DNA of 64,000 bases from Pochonia chlamydosporia 170 (GCF_001653235.2 NC_035791.1:1364001-1428000), one strand, 5' to 3'; counted from the first letter of the stretch, positions 1-12,552 are shown. Program-made: numbers and translations. The notes: generated from the letters alone by a model not told the origin.

Positions 1-259
1 TACGTGTACTGCCAATTGTAGTTGCTTGCTGAGGAATACATACGATGAGATGTTGAATTGTATTTGTATTATAGATATCGGCTCCTCTACCTGGCTGAAC
101 CCTTTGCTTCACCGTGGAAGCTTGTCTGAATGGTTGATCGAGGCTTGAAGGATATCTTGACTCCTTGCCTGACCACGACCGTGGACTCGCCCATCTAGCC
201 ACACTGGCTCGCCCAGCAGTAGAACCCTCCGTGAACCATCTCCTATATTACAACCCCGA
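1..259. other. Left-edge intergenic sequence
   Basis: Nothing recognisable as a gene. It should hold the 3' untranslated region of the minus-strand transporter that ends at 260. Confidence 0.4.
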
Positions 260-2056
260 TCAATCATCCTTCTTGCCAATAAACCCGCCCCTCTTCAACC
301 CAAAGAAGCAAATCACAGCCACTCCAGCTGCACTCACAAAAATGGTCCAGAACGCAGCTCGAAATCCATCCATCAACGCAACCCTGTGGTCCTTGCTGCT
401 GGAATGCTCCGTCACTGACGCGGCAATGGCAGCAGTGACAGCCAGTCCAACCGAGTTACCAAACTGCGATACTTCACTGAATACACCACCTGCCAACGAT
501 TGCGTGTCAACCGGGAACGCATCAGAGATGACAATGTTGGATACCGTGAAGAGGACTACAGGACTAGCATCAGCACACTATTCTCTAAGTGATCATTCTA
601 GGGAACATACCATCCGGGTTCACTGGCGAAAGAAACAAGGCCCAGAAAGGGGCATACCAGTAATTTTCACCAATCTTGACGGTTGCCATGAGGGCTGGCG
701 CAATCATGGTGACCAAAGCGGATACCACAGCAAGAGTCTGCACCTTGACGCGTGAAATGAGATATGCAGTCGCGGCGTTGACACAGATCCCCATGATGAC
801 GTGGGGAAGGAATCGGATGGAGCTCTGCAAGGCTGGCAAGCCTTCAACTTGTTGAAAGCTATTCACACTGTTAGCGACATGCCCTCAAAAATCCTGGATG
901 CTGGCCGTGGAACTTACTACAGAGTCGTAAAGTACTCTATCCCATTCAGGGCAGCCCAACAAAAGAACACTGATACGCAAATAGTCGTAAATGAAGTATT
1001 CTTCCACAGCTTATTCGGGATCAACGCCGGTCGCCCCCGTCCTGTCTGATACCTCATCCACAGAGGGAAAACGCCAAGTAGAACTAAAGAAACCACCAGG
1101 CAAGCAATATTTCCACCATCCTTGATGCTCGTATAAGAAGTTGTGATTGTCGCCAAAACATACAGCAACAGCCCCAGCGCAACACTCATGATTGCCGCTC
1201 CAACCCAATCTATATCTTCGGCTAGCCGTCTCGTCCACCTCTTTTCACCCTTCGGTCTCACCACTGGTAACGACCAGATCGATGCCGTGGATAGCACAAA
1301 ATTTATAATTGCCATCATGTGATATGCCCACCGCCAACCAATGGAGTCTGTAAATATACCACCCAGTACCAAGCCCAGTGCATACCCCAAAGGCTGTCCC
1401 ATGCCGTTCATAGCAAACGCAACATTTCTCCAAGTACCCTTAGGGAACGTGTTTGTGATGAGACTGACGGCGGTGGGTAAACACATTGATATGGCTACAC
1501 CCAAAAACGTCCTAAACAAGATGACTTGCAAGCCTGTTTGGGCCAGACCGAGCGCAACCGTGAAGACGACAAAGAGATAACTGCCAGATATCCATACAAT
1601 TTTCGCTCCAATGGCGTCCGCCGCGGCGCCAAATATGAGAAGGAGACATCCTGCCGCGAGAGCATAGACTGCTGCGGGCCAAAGGATTAACCCGTCGGAG
1701 AGCCCGACATCTGATGCTATTCGGGGCAAGGCAGCGATGAGGATACCGGAACCCATTGTGTTCAGAAAGCTTATTCCCGCTAGGGTAACGATGACTGTAA
1801 CGCCTTTCGCTTTGGATATTTGCATCGTATTGGCTGGTGTGAGCTGCCTGTCCTCAGTCTGGGAAGAGGAGACCGGTAATGCGTTGGGTGTTGGTGCCGA
1901 TGAGTCTTCATCGTCTGTTCCATGGAATGCAGGTCGTGGAATTGAGGTGATGGGATTAAGAAGTTCGTGCGAGGGCTCTTGGTTTGACAATGTGTTTGTC
2001 ACTGATTTTGCAGTCTGTCCCTGCCGACACAGGCTCTTTGAGACATTTCCAATCAT
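260..2056 (-). CDS. MFS drug/toxin exporter, DHA2 (14-helix) type
   Basis: Three exons: 2056-918, 858-611 and 555-260. The introns (859-917, 556-610) have GTAAGT and GTATGT donors, and all joins keep frame, giving 560 aa. Residues 1-80 are a hydrophilic cytosolic leader rich in Ser, Thr and Pro. After it come repeated hydrophobic helices with MFS-type loops (a Gly-rich segment near GSGILIAALPRIASDVG, an Arg-containing loop at LFRTFLG, and a charged central loop RPKGEKRWTRR). Length and helix number fit the DHA2 drug:proton antiporters, a family that includes fungal exporters of secondary metabolites such as the aflatoxin-cluster pump. The protein ends with a short charged tail (KRGGFIGKKDD). 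The substrate cannot be read from sequence. No biosynthetic genes lie beside it, so general efflux is as likely as export of one metabolite. An 18-bp palindrome lies 235 bp upstream of the start. Confidence 0.9.
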
Positions 2057-2290
2057 TGTGGCATCAGCTGGTAGTATTGGTGTTTAAAAGAAGTATCGTA
2101 GTCGCCTTTCTAGCCCGCTTCTCGAAGATATGAGTTCATGTACGCCTCATAGACCAACGACAATACCAAGCTGACGTCTTCATCGAGTTGGATGCTGATG
2201 CTGCCGGTGACGGCCAAAGATGTTAGGCCAAGTCCCCACTATTTTGGCTTCATGTCAGAGTCTCCAGGGCATATCAATTTGGGAACACAC

Positions 2291-2308
2291 CAACTACCTA
2301 GGTAGTTG
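2291..2308. promoter_or_regulatory. 18-bp perfect palindrome
   Basis: CAACTACCTAGGTAGTTG equals its own reverse complement. It lies 235 bp upstream of the MFS start codon, a plausible site for a dimeric regulator. That role is inferred from symmetry and position only. Confidence 0.45.
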
Positions 2309-3245
2309 CAGAAATGGCCGTAGGCTCCGTTGTGTGGAAATTGACTCGTTATTCAAGACCTGGTTTTCCATTGCGGACTGGACACATAGGTCAGGTCAAC
2401 AACATTCAAGGGGGCCAGAAGCACTGCATCCAACGACAATTGCTTACTGTATCATGTCAGTGTGTACATCTAGTTATGGGCAGGTGCACGGTGTTGAACG
2501 GCCCCAATATGGTCATGTTGCGTTTTAGTCTCACGGAGCACAGCTCTCACTTCACCCCTTGTGTGATTCGGCAAGAACCAATACACCGCATACGGGTGTA
2601 AGACTCAGGAACGGGATCGTTGTCGGGCTGGAGCTGAAGGCTTGCAGTTGTGGACTGCATTCTGGCGGAATCTTGGCCTCTGACGTGCCTCGTATTGCCC
2701 TGGGGCTTGTGTGACAGACGTACCATCGTCTGAGCTCCAAGCCACACCAATCAATCTGGAGATGGTGTCAAGAAAAAGGCTCGCGAACGTGGTGGGAGCG
2801 GAGACTTTATCTCACTTGGGACGGTTTTGTTTCGTCAGGCGCCAACAATGCCATACCTCATCAAAGTCTCCCATCACCGAGTCTCTGAGCTGGAGTCGAC
2901 CGTTCAATCTCGGGGTATTCGTTTTGGCGCTGCTCACTTCCTCGTTGAGCCAAAAGTCTGGATCAAGCTTGGTTTGGACCCTTTTCTGTTTGGATTGGCC
3001 TGGTTTGGTGCCCGCTCAAACCGGTCTGCTCCATCCATCCTCCCTCCTTCCGCCTACTTTGTGCCAGTCGCGCCTGCCCATTGCGTTCATCTTCGTCCCG
3101 CCACTTTCCCCATCCACCAGAACTGACCTCCACTCAAGCGCTCTTCGTCCCTGGCCTTGGCAAGTCCCGTCTTTTGGTCTCTGGTCTCTACTAGTCCTGG
3201 TCTTTTGGCCCTTTTGGTCGTTTTGCCCACTACGTCACGAGACTG

Positions 3246-3290
3246 GACCAGACCAGACCAGACCAGACCAGACCAGACCAGACCAGACCA
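3246..3290. repeat. (GACCA)9 pentanucleotide microsatellite
   Basis: Nine uninterrupted copies of GACCA, followed by a partial GAC. The tract ends 193 bp before the start codon at 3483, in the promoter or 5' untranslated region of the CPS1-like gene. Slippage could make it polymorphic between strains. Confidence 0.9.
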
Positions 3291-3482
3291 GACGGTTGAT
3301 CTTTTTGGCTGCCGGTGAACCATCTCAACGCCAACCCACCAGACCCAACACCACCATACCGTCTGGTCGTTTTTGGACATGGCCGTTGCGCCAAATTATG
3401 TATAATTAGCGATTTATTGATTCGAATTGCTGTGCTCATAGCTTCTCGGCCTGGCGCAGGGCCGCCTTGAGTTCCCTTCACA

Positions 3483-6400
3483 ATGGCCGATTTCCACCCC
3501 GAGCTGCAAGCAAAGCTTGACGACTTGCAACATGAGTTAGAGGTATGTGCAGCAAGTAGCCCGTGGTCCAATTCTTCATCGCTTGCTTTCGCCCGCCAAC
3601 CGGATATTGAAGGCTGACTGTTCTTGTTTCCTTGCAGGAGGGGGATATTACCGAGAAAGGGTAAGCAAATTATCCGTTACGCCCGAAGAAACTAGCAATC
3701 CGTGAACTATCCTGGTTCACATCTAGATCCTACTGATTGGCACTCTGGTTCCTGTCTTATGCTAACACTGCCTCCCGTAGATTCCAGAAAAGACGAGCAT
3801 TGCTGCTCTCCCAGTACGGTTATGGCGAACCCAGCGCTCCAACTCCCACCCCCGCCATTCACGAACCTCCTCCCCCTCCTAGATCTGGCCTTCGTCTTCA
3901 CCAACCTGACGACAGCCCGCCGCAACAGCCCTACGACGGCCACCGAGCCTCTACGTACAATTCTGTTGGCGGAAATGGATCCGACCCCGATTCTCCAGCA
4001 TACCGGACGAATTCAGCCTACGGTCCTCCACCGACAGGCTCACATACCTCCGAGGTGTCGCCAGCTGGCCTCTTGCGCCCTGGCGGTCCCATAGCTGAGC
4101 GACCTGTTCCCGTTCAGCGCGATTCGCTTTTCCTGACGACGACGGCTGCGTCCAGCGATGTCCCTTCTCGGAGTGAGACCATGGTTTCCAAGGATTATGC
4201 CTTCAATCCAGACCAGCAAGGCGCATACATGGATGCGGGGCAACACCATCAACAGCAGCAATTCGACGGGAGGACTAGGACATTGCAAGATTCCCAAGGT
4301 TACTTCTCCGACTTTGCTGGTCAGCAGCATTACGACCAGACTCAGCCTGGAGGTGACTATGGGGCCCCTCATAGATACTCATCTGGAGAGGCGTTCTCTC
4401 CCACGGCTGCCATGCCCCCGCCGATGCTCACGGCCGGTGACCTCCCTCCACCGGAAGCATTAGAGTATTTACGGCCTCTTGAGCCACGGGAGATACCATT
4501 TTCCATCCGTGACCCGCACGATCCCAATATTCTCATGTCACAGTTCGACAACCTGGCTGCTGTCCTTCGCCATCGCGCCAGAACCACAGCCAAGCTCCCT
4601 GCATACTGGGTTTTGGATAACAAAGGAAAGGAAATCGCATCCATCACTTGGGACAAACTTGCCTCTAGGGCGGAAAAGGTTGCTCAAGTCATAAGAGATA
4701 AGAGCTCGCTATATCGTGGCGACCGAGTTGCTCTTGTGTACCGCGACAGCGAAATCATTGACTTTGCCATTGCCTTGATGGGCTGCTTCATTGCGGGCGT
4801 GGTCGCTGTGCCAATTAACGACTTGCAGGACTACCAACGTCTCAACTACATCTTGACATCGACTCAGGCACATCTGGCCTTGACAACGGATAATAACCTA
4901 AAGGCGTTCCAGCGAGATATTACCGCGCAGAAGCTCACTTGGCCAAAGGGAGTCGAGTGGTGGAAGACGAATGAGTTTGGAAGCTATCACCCGAAAAAGA
5001 AGGAGGACATACCCGCCTTGTCCGTTCCCGATCTGGCCTACATAGAATTTTCCAGAGCTCCTACTGGGGACCTTAGAGGCGTCGTCATGAGCCACCGCAC
5101 GATAATGCACCAAATGGCGTGTCTGAGTGCCGTCATATCAGACACTCCTGGGAACCGACCTGGAGACACCTTTAACCCTTCTTTGAGAGATAAAAATGGC
5201 CTTCTTATTGGCGGCAAGAAGGCCGCTAGCGAGATTCTACTCTCCTATCTGGAGCCTCGTCAAGGCATCGGTATGATTATCGGCGTCTTACTGACTGTGT
5301 ATGGTGGGCACACTGCTGTTTGGTTTGACAACAAAGCCGTAGATGTCCCGGGTCTTTACGCGCATCTCATTACGAGATATAAAGCAACTGTTCTGGTAGC
5401 GGACTATCCTGGCCTGAAGCGAGCGGCGTATAATTACCAGCAAGATCCGATGACGACGCGAAATTTCAAAAAGGGCATGGAACCAAATTTTCAATCTGTC
5501 AAACTTTGTTTAATTGATACCCTTACTGTTGACGGAGAGTTCCACGAAGTCTTGGCTGATAGGTGGCTGCGCCCGCTTAGAAATGCACGAGCGCGCCAAG
5601 TTGTAGCGCCTATGCTATGCCTCCCCGAGCATGGCGGTATGGTGGTCAGTGTGCGGGATTGGCTTGGCGGCGAAGAACGTATGGGTGTATCGCTCAAGCT
5701 AGAACGCGAGACAACTTCGGATTCAGACAGTGACGACAACGACAAGACTGCCAAACCAGTTCCATCGAATGGATTCGGTAGTTTGCTTGGCGGCGGCACG
5801 ACAACCAAGACCGAAAAGAGCACAGGCAATACAGAAATGAATGAGGTCCTCCTTGATCGTGAAGCGCTTAAGACCAACGAGGTGGTTGTGATGGCATACG
5901 GCGCTGAAGTCGCCAAAAAGGCACCAAACGAGCCGGGAATGGTAAGAGTCGGTACATTTGGCTATCCAATTCCGGACGCTACTCTCGCTGTGGTTGATCC
6001 CGAAACTGGTCTCCTAGCATCTCCTCATACCGTGGGTGAAATCTGGGTTGATTCTCCTTCCCTTAGTGGCGGGTTTTGGTCTCAGCCTAGGAGCACTGAG
6101 TTGATCTTCCATGCCCGGCCCTATAAGTTCGATCCTGGCGATCCGACTCCGACACCGGTAGAACCGGAGTTCTTGCGCACCGGTCTTCTCGGCACCGTAA
6201 TCGAGGGCAAGATATTCATCCTAGGTCTGTACGAAGATCGCATTCGACAGAAAGTGGAGTGGGTTGAACATGGACATGAGGTTGCCGAGTATCGATACTT
6301 CTTCGTTCAGCACATGGTCGTAAGCATTGTCAAGAATGTCCCCAAGATTTACGACTGCTCCGCGTTTGACGTATTCGTCAATGATGAACATCTGCCGGTA

Positions 6401-9287
6401 GTTGTTGTAGAATCTGCCGCCGCTTCCACCGCACCTCTTACATCCGGTGGCCCTCCACGACAGCCGGATACCGCGTTGCTTGATTCCCTGGCTGAGAGGT
6501 GTATGGAGGTCCTGATGGAGGAGCATCATCTCAGACTCTACTGTGTTATGATCACGGCTCCGAACTCACTACCCCGTGTTATCAAGAACGGCAGACGCGA
6601 GATTGGAAACATGCTTTGCCGCCGAGAATACGACCTTGGCAATCTGCCTTGTGTTCATGTCAAGTTTGGCGTCGAGCATGCGGTACTTAACTTGCCGATT
6701 GGTGTAGACCCGATTGGAGGAATTTGGTCACAAATTGCTTCCGAATCTCGAGCAAACATTCTTGCTCCAGCAGATAAACAATATTCGGGTATCGACCGAA
6801 GGGAAGTTGTTATTGACGACCGAACCTCTACGCCGCTCAACAATTTTGCCTGTATCACGGATCTCATTCAGTGGCGTGTGGCGCGGCAACCAGAAGAACT
6901 CTCGTATTGCACGATAGACGGCCGGGGAAGGGAAGGCAAGGGCATAACCTGGCGCAAGTTTGATCAAAGGGTCGCAGCTGTTGCCATGTATTTGAAGAAC
7001 AAGGTCAAGGTGCGACCAGGGGACCACGTTGTCCTCATGTATACCCACTCCGAAGAGTTTGTCTTTGCTACTCACGGTTGTATCAACCTGGGTGCTGTTG
7101 TCATACCCATGGCACCACTCGACCAAAATCGCCTGAATGAAGATGTCCCTGCATTCCTTCACATTGTTGCCGACTACAATGTCAAGGCTGTCTTGGTCAA
7201 CCACGAGGTGGACCACTTGCTGAAGCTCAAGCCTGTTTCGAGCCACCTGAAGCAATCTGCCCAGATTCTCAAGATTGCCACTCCTAATGTCTACAACACC
7301 ACGAAGCCTCCAAAACAAAACAGCGGCCTTCGTGATTTAGGTTTGACTATTGACCCTGCTTGGGTTCGCCCAGGATATCCTGTTGTTATTTGGACATATT
7401 GGACACCGGACCAGCGGAGGATAGCTGTTCAGCTGGGACATGATACCATTATGGGCATGTGCAAAGTCCAAAAGGAGACATGCCAGATGACAAGCTCACG
7501 CCCAGTTCTCGGTTGTGTGCGAAGTACCACTGGGCTCGGCTTTGTTCACACCTGTCTCATGGGTATCTACATTGGTACCCCGACGTACCTACTATCTCCA
7601 GTCGAATTTGCCCAAAACCCCATGTCCCTGTTTGTCACATTATCCAGATACAAGATTAAGGATACGTATGCAACTCCGCAGATGCTGGATCACGCCATGG
7701 CATCGATGCATGCAAAGGGCTTTACGTTGCACGAACTGAAGAACATGATGATCACATCCGATAGCCGTCCTCGAGTAGATGTTTTCCAAAAGGTACGGAT
7801 GCATTTTGCGCCGGCCGGACTTGATAGGACAGCGATCAACACGGTCTATTCCCATGTTCTAAACCCGATGATTGCATCGAGATCATACATGTGCATCGAG
7901 CCTATTGAGATTTGGCTCGACACCAAAGCACTCCGCCGAGGTCTGGTTGTGCCGGTTGATCCCGAGGCTGAGCCTAAGGCTCTGCTTGTACAAGACTCTG
8001 GCATGGTTCCAGTTTCGACGCAAATTGCAATTGTAAACCCAGAGAATCGCATGCATTGCTATGATGGAGAATATGGTGAGATTTGGGTTGACTCTGAGGC
8101 TTGCGTGAAGTCGTTCTACGGATCAAAGGATGCATTTGACGCAGAGAGATTTGACGGACGCACGGTCGATGGTGATCCGGGCGTGGCCTACGTGCGTACG
8201 GGTGACTTGGGATTTCTTCATAATGTTAGCCGGCCTATTGGGCCAGGCGGAGCCTTGGTTGATATGCAGGTGCTCTTTGTACTGGGCAGCATTGGCGAGA
8301 CGTTTGAGATCAATGGGCTTAGCCATTTCCCAATGGATATTGAGACCTCGGTCGAGCGTTCTCACCGAAACATTGTCCCAGGTGGCTGGTACGTTTGTTG
8401 AGACCCCCCTTTTTTTCCTTTTGAGTTATGTTACTAACGATTGTTGCAGCGCTGTGTTCCAGGCTGGTGGCCTGGTTGTCGTCCTCGTCGAAGTCAGTCG
8501 AAAGCCTTACTTGGCCTCCATTGTACCAGTTATCGTCAATGCAATTTTGAACGAGCATCAAATCATTGTTGATATTGTGGCCTTTGTTAGCAGAGGCGAC
8601 TTCCCTCGCTCACGACTTGGCGAGAAGCAACGTGGTAAGATTCTCGCAGGATGGGTTACACGGAAGTTGCGCACACTGGCTCAATTCGCTATCCGTGACC
8701 TCGACGCCTCCGCTATGGGCGAAGCTGGTAGCGGTAGCGGCACTGGCGACCTAGGGGATGCCAATCGAATGTCCACAGGAAGCATTCGTAGTTCAGGGGT
8801 TCCCGCCGGGGCGTCGAGCCTAAGAAATGTCGAACACGCGCCGCAAATTTTGGAGCAGGAAGAGTTTGATGTCCAGATGAATCGCATGTCGCACATGCCG
8901 CCTCCCCCAGCCCCTGGAACCGCATCCACAACAACTCATGACGATCAAGTGACACCAACGGGATACTCTCAGGACAAGTCATCAAATGCACAAAGTCAAG
9001 GGACCATGAACCGCGACTCTGGAGGACAGCAGGGGTATTTTGGCAATACACAACGATACGGCGACGAGTATGAAGACGATGAACCTCCAACTGTTGGGCC
9101 TAAGCCGAGCTCTTCGGCTCCAGAGAATGCACCATCAGCTCCAAAGATAAGAATGACGTTGCCTGGTGTAGACGGCCGAGAGGGGTTCCAATTCTGGGAC
9201 GGCCCTCAGGCAGAAGATGACGAGACGGACTGGACGGCTGATGCAATAATGCACATGAATCTTGCTGGGGACATGAACCCCAGATGA
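3483..9287 (+). CDS. cps1: DIP2/CPS1 family protein: DMAP1-binding domain plus two adenylation-like domains
   Basis: Four exons: 3483-3542, 3638-3660, 3781-8388 and 8450-9287, coding for 1842 aa. The two tiny first exons complete an N-terminal DMAP1-binding segment (residues 1-45, ELEEGDITEKGFQKRR). Residues about 50-280 are a Pro/Gln-rich, probably disordered linker. Two AMP-binding (acyl-CoA synthetase/FAAL-like) domains follow at about 280-900 and 1050-1650, then a disordered tail with a conserved acidic end. The order matches animal DIP2, yeast Cmr2, fission-yeast Mug62 and Cochliobolus CPS1, where loss reduces virulence. Work on the family links it to diacylglycerol balance. The phosphate-binding motif is degenerate in both domains (YIEFSRAPTGDLRG; VVIWTYWTPDQRR), so ordinary ligase activity is doubtful. 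A Ser/Asp-rich insert (SDSDSDDNDK) interrupts domain 1. It is not a peptide synthetase: no carrier or condensation domain is present. Confidence 0.93.
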
Positions 9288-9765
9288 TGGGAGCTAGAGA
9301 CGCGGCATGGTGGGAAGTATTGATATAGTAAAGGAAGAGGATCGTGCCGTGGTGGTACATACTGATGAGCTTCTGATGGACACACACTTTTCATTTTTCA
9401 TTTTTAGGTTCTCGACTTTATGATTCTGGATTATTGATCCGCCTTGGGCATTCATACATGGACTTAAACTTGTATAGGCACTGGAAAGCGCTGCGTTGAT
9501 ATGAATATACATTATCCGCATGAACGGAGATTTTGGAGCTGGTTGAGTCATGAATGCATTTCTATGTGAAGCCGTGTATATCTATGCCCTCCAACTCCCG
9601 CTAACTACAACATTGAAGCAACGTATTTACAAGTTGAGGCCTTTCCTCAAAGTATTCCCCATTGGTGGTATGTATGCAATGAAACCATGCCAACAGACGA
9701 GATATCACGGACATGGTAACGAGATCCCGCGTTGTGAGTTTTCCGCATTACTGAACACATGAAGG
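9288..9765. terminator. Convergent 3' spacer
   Basis: About 480 bp between the ends of two convergent genes. It is AT-rich with T runs (TTTTCATTTTTCATTTTT near 9390-9407) and presumably holds both 3' untranslated regions. No gene seen. Confidence 0.4.
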
Positions 9766-10814
9766 CTATTGATTCCGCGTATGTCCTTGTGTTGTAGTAG
9801 CATCCAATTCGTAATGCATTTGCCCGGGTACTTCTTGCGGCACAGGATTATGCATCATTTCATGAGCCTGCTCCGTGCTCTTTGGATCGTAATACGTAGA
9901 ATGCGGCCCCGGAGCTCCACCAGTCTTGATATCTGGATGACCACCTAGCTCGCTGGGTGTTGAAGAATACGCGCCCCGAGAGGCGGCCCGTTTGCGACGC
10001 CGCCAGAGCAAGAAGCCAGCTATACCGAGGCCAATGACGCCGAGGGCAACACCAACGCCAATACCGGCTGCGGCACCAGACGATAGGCCACTGGATGATG
10101 ATGAGCCGGATCCGGCAGTTGGACTGGTGGAGTGGAGGGTTTGAGTGGCTGAGACGGGAACCTTTGGTCATCATATTAGTTGAAGCTGTGAAATAGCAAG
10201 AGTAGGCTACTTACATCGGTAAACGTGGTTGAGTATGCCGCCTCATTGATATCTGAAACGCTCGTCATAAGCCAATGCTGCGCTTTTTGATAGATCTTGG
10301 GGTCTGTGTCGCTGCTCATAAATGGTGGGTTTCCCATATGCACGTCCATGTTGTACTTTGTGCCGTTTTGGACATTTTGAAGTCGGTACGTGGTATTGTC
10401 ACCTGGCCAGATTGTGATATCCCACTTCTGAGTGTCGCTTCCGTCGGAGCGGAGCAAACACGGCTGTGTTCGATTGTCGTCGATTTCATCCTTGTTGTAA
10501 CACGTGCCGAGCTGTTTCTTGATTCCTCGTACGGAAGAGGACAGCGTATCGAGATGGCTTTTTGGGATCAACGGGCATGAATTGCCAGTATTGCGCGGGA
10601 CTGACGTTGCCCCAGACGGCGAGATGGTCGCCATTGTTCTTTTGGACATCGACAATTTGGAACATGGAGTCGAATCTCGTTTTGGTGAAGTTGTCTACTC
10701 GGCCTTCTGTCACTGTGGGATGTTAGCTGTGTTATTGTGCTTGGAATCTCGTTGCGACGAACCGTGATACCACACGTTGGGGTCGAGCTTGGCTGGTTTT
10801 AGGTCGTCTCCCAT
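9766..10814 (-). CDS. Beta-trefoil-like membrane-anchored protein with an apparent frameshift
   Basis: Exons are inferred at 10814-10763, 10712-10215 and 10161-9766, with introns of 50 and 53 nt. Their summed length is 946 nt, one more than a multiple of three. The reading frame must slip near 10525-10550: the upstream part (QYWQFMPVDPKKPSRYAVLF) and the downstream part (KKQLGTCYNKDE) both look real but lie in different frames. The N-terminal 190 residues have the repeated QYW/QKW/QHW pattern of ricin-B-type (carbohydrate-binding) beta-trefoils. A Ser-rich stalk, one Gly/Ala-rich membrane helix (GIGVGVALGVIGLGIAGFLL), an RRRKR stop-transfer and an 85-residue cytosolic tail follow. No signal peptide precedes the trefoil in this model. 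It may be a fresh pseudogene or carry a one-base assembly error. An intron of 55 nt would also restore frame, but its donor is poor, it has no branch site, and it removes conserved residues. Confidence 0.72.
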
Positions 10815-12552
10815 TTTGAGTGTCTGTTTAGGTCTTGACTTGCTTTTGTTTTTGCGTATTGGTGTAAGAAGTGATTATTGCGTTGCTGGTTGTGAGGAGA
10901 GAAGTCGTGAGCGGTTGTGCTTTGAGGAATATAGGGCTGGGTATTGGCGCAGTTTGCAAAGAGAAGTATTTGGAAAAAAGGCCTGGCTGCAATTCGAAAA
11001 GAATGAGCAAGCAGCAACCTCGAAAAGGATCGACAGCTTATTTCAGGTGCCCAGTTCCGTTGAAGGCCTCTCGATGCCGTGGACCAGGCCCTAGTTAAAG
11101 CAATGCCCCAATTATATCGCAACTTGGACAGGATTAGGACGCCGGACCATGGATCTTCTGTCAGCAAGCGCAACACCAACGTGCCATGTGGGCAACGTGA
11201 TGAACTAGGCTGACAGGGTCGCAAACACCATGTTTCGGACTAGCCCAGCTGTATGCAGGTTTGATTACCTGTGATGGAGTGTCGAATTGGGAGTCCTAGG
11301 GGGCAGCCGGGTCAGCAACGAGGCGGAATGGATATTGGAAATTGATGTCGCAACCTGGGGCATCAGCTTACTATTCTCTCCCGCGAGACACAGCCGTATG
11401 GAAGCATAAAGTCTGACAAAGTAGAGATCGCATCGGTGGAAGGTAGCATCCATCCCCAGCAGATAAACCAGCTGTTCTGGCAAAAGCAGAGGGTAACTAG
11501 TATTAAGTGTCTCCATGACCATTTTGTTGCAAGAAAGGATTAATTAATTGCACAACAGACACTTAAGGTATCTTATTTGTGATGCCGAAAAGGGAAGTTG
11601 GTTTTGCCGGGTAACCAATCGCTCCTGCCTCCTTTGTGTCTGTTTGTTTGCTTGGCCCAACCCACGGAGTCTTGCCGGCCGACTCCGACATTGGATTTGC
11701 CGTTGGCGTCACCACAAAATTTTCAACTTCGACTTTTCAGCCTACATGTCATCGAATTGCCCTTCCCACCCTGACTTGTCGCACAACATCGTAGTAGAGG
11801 TCTTAGTCCCGTGTGAAGAGTCAAGACACTAGGGCCACGGTCAGAGAGGTTTGCTCGAGTATCTTCCCGGAGACTTTCGCCCGCTGACAAGCCACAGGCA
11901 AAGCACCAACCCCTTACCTTGCTCCATCCAAGCGCCTGCCCTACCGTTCTCCGCGGCACAAACTTCTGAGAATGAGATGGGTGGGCATCGTTTGTGGCCA
12001 CAAGATCGACCCAAAAAGTGGCGCAACGGGCCGTGCTGCCAAGGCCAGGCCCAGGTCCAAGAGCCTCCATCCACCCTGGTTGCGACATTGTGGCGGATGC
12101 CTTCAAGTCCCACCAATATGTTCGCTGTTCTTCACATTCCTCAAACTACTCAAGTATTAAAAGCTCTCACCAGCACAGCCTATATTTAGCGCCACAAGCG
12201 CGAAGTGAGCTCTCCTTGCCGCGGGTTACAGGGTTGTTCCCGCTGAGCCTCCACCAGATGCCCGCTTGTTCCAAATTTGGAGTCGCGCTTCAACCTCCAT
12301 CAACAGAACGTCGGCTAGGCCGAGGCACATTTCGTTTGCAGGCCAACGAATATATTTCGACTTATTTTCACGATCGCTTTGTTGTTTGGGCTCTCGTGAA
12401 CGAAAATTACTGCACAAATTGGTCTTTTCATGTTGGAATCACGTTCATAATGCTGCCTTGCGTCCAGGACTTTTGGGAGGTGACACTGTGGTGAGAATTT
12501 AGCACACACTAGTACACATTCCGGATGACGTCTTAGGCGTTCATCCCTAAAG

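Larger units (their letters stand above)
2057..3482. promoter_or_regulatory. Divergent intergenic region, MFS exporter / CPS1-like gene
   Basis: Gene-free spacer between two divergent genes, so it should hold both promoters. It contains an 18-bp perfect palindrome (2291-2308) and a (GACCA)9 tract (3246-3290). The last 500 bp before the plus-strand gene are rich in pyrimidines and in TGGTC/GACCA words. Short open frames here look random. Confidence 0.5.

Noticed and set aside
260..3290. A metabolite cluster around the MFS exporter and the adenylation-domain gene
   Set aside because: The adenylation-like protein is a DIP2 family housekeeping type without carrier or condensation domains, and neighbours are not biosynthetic.
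9100..9287. C-terminal tail of the CPS1-like protein as a separate gene
   Set aside because: The 8389-8449 intron (GTACGT...TTGCAG) joins it in frame to the second adenylation-like domain.
10496..10560. A 55-nt intron (GTTGAT...TCAAG) to repair the frame of the beta-trefoil gene
   Set aside because: Poor donor, no branch site, and it would delete residues that fit the trefoil pattern. A one-base indel is simpler.
11994..12494. 166-codon plus-strand open frame in the gene-poor interval
   Set aside because: Overlaps several other open frames, no conserved features, no convincing start or splice signals.
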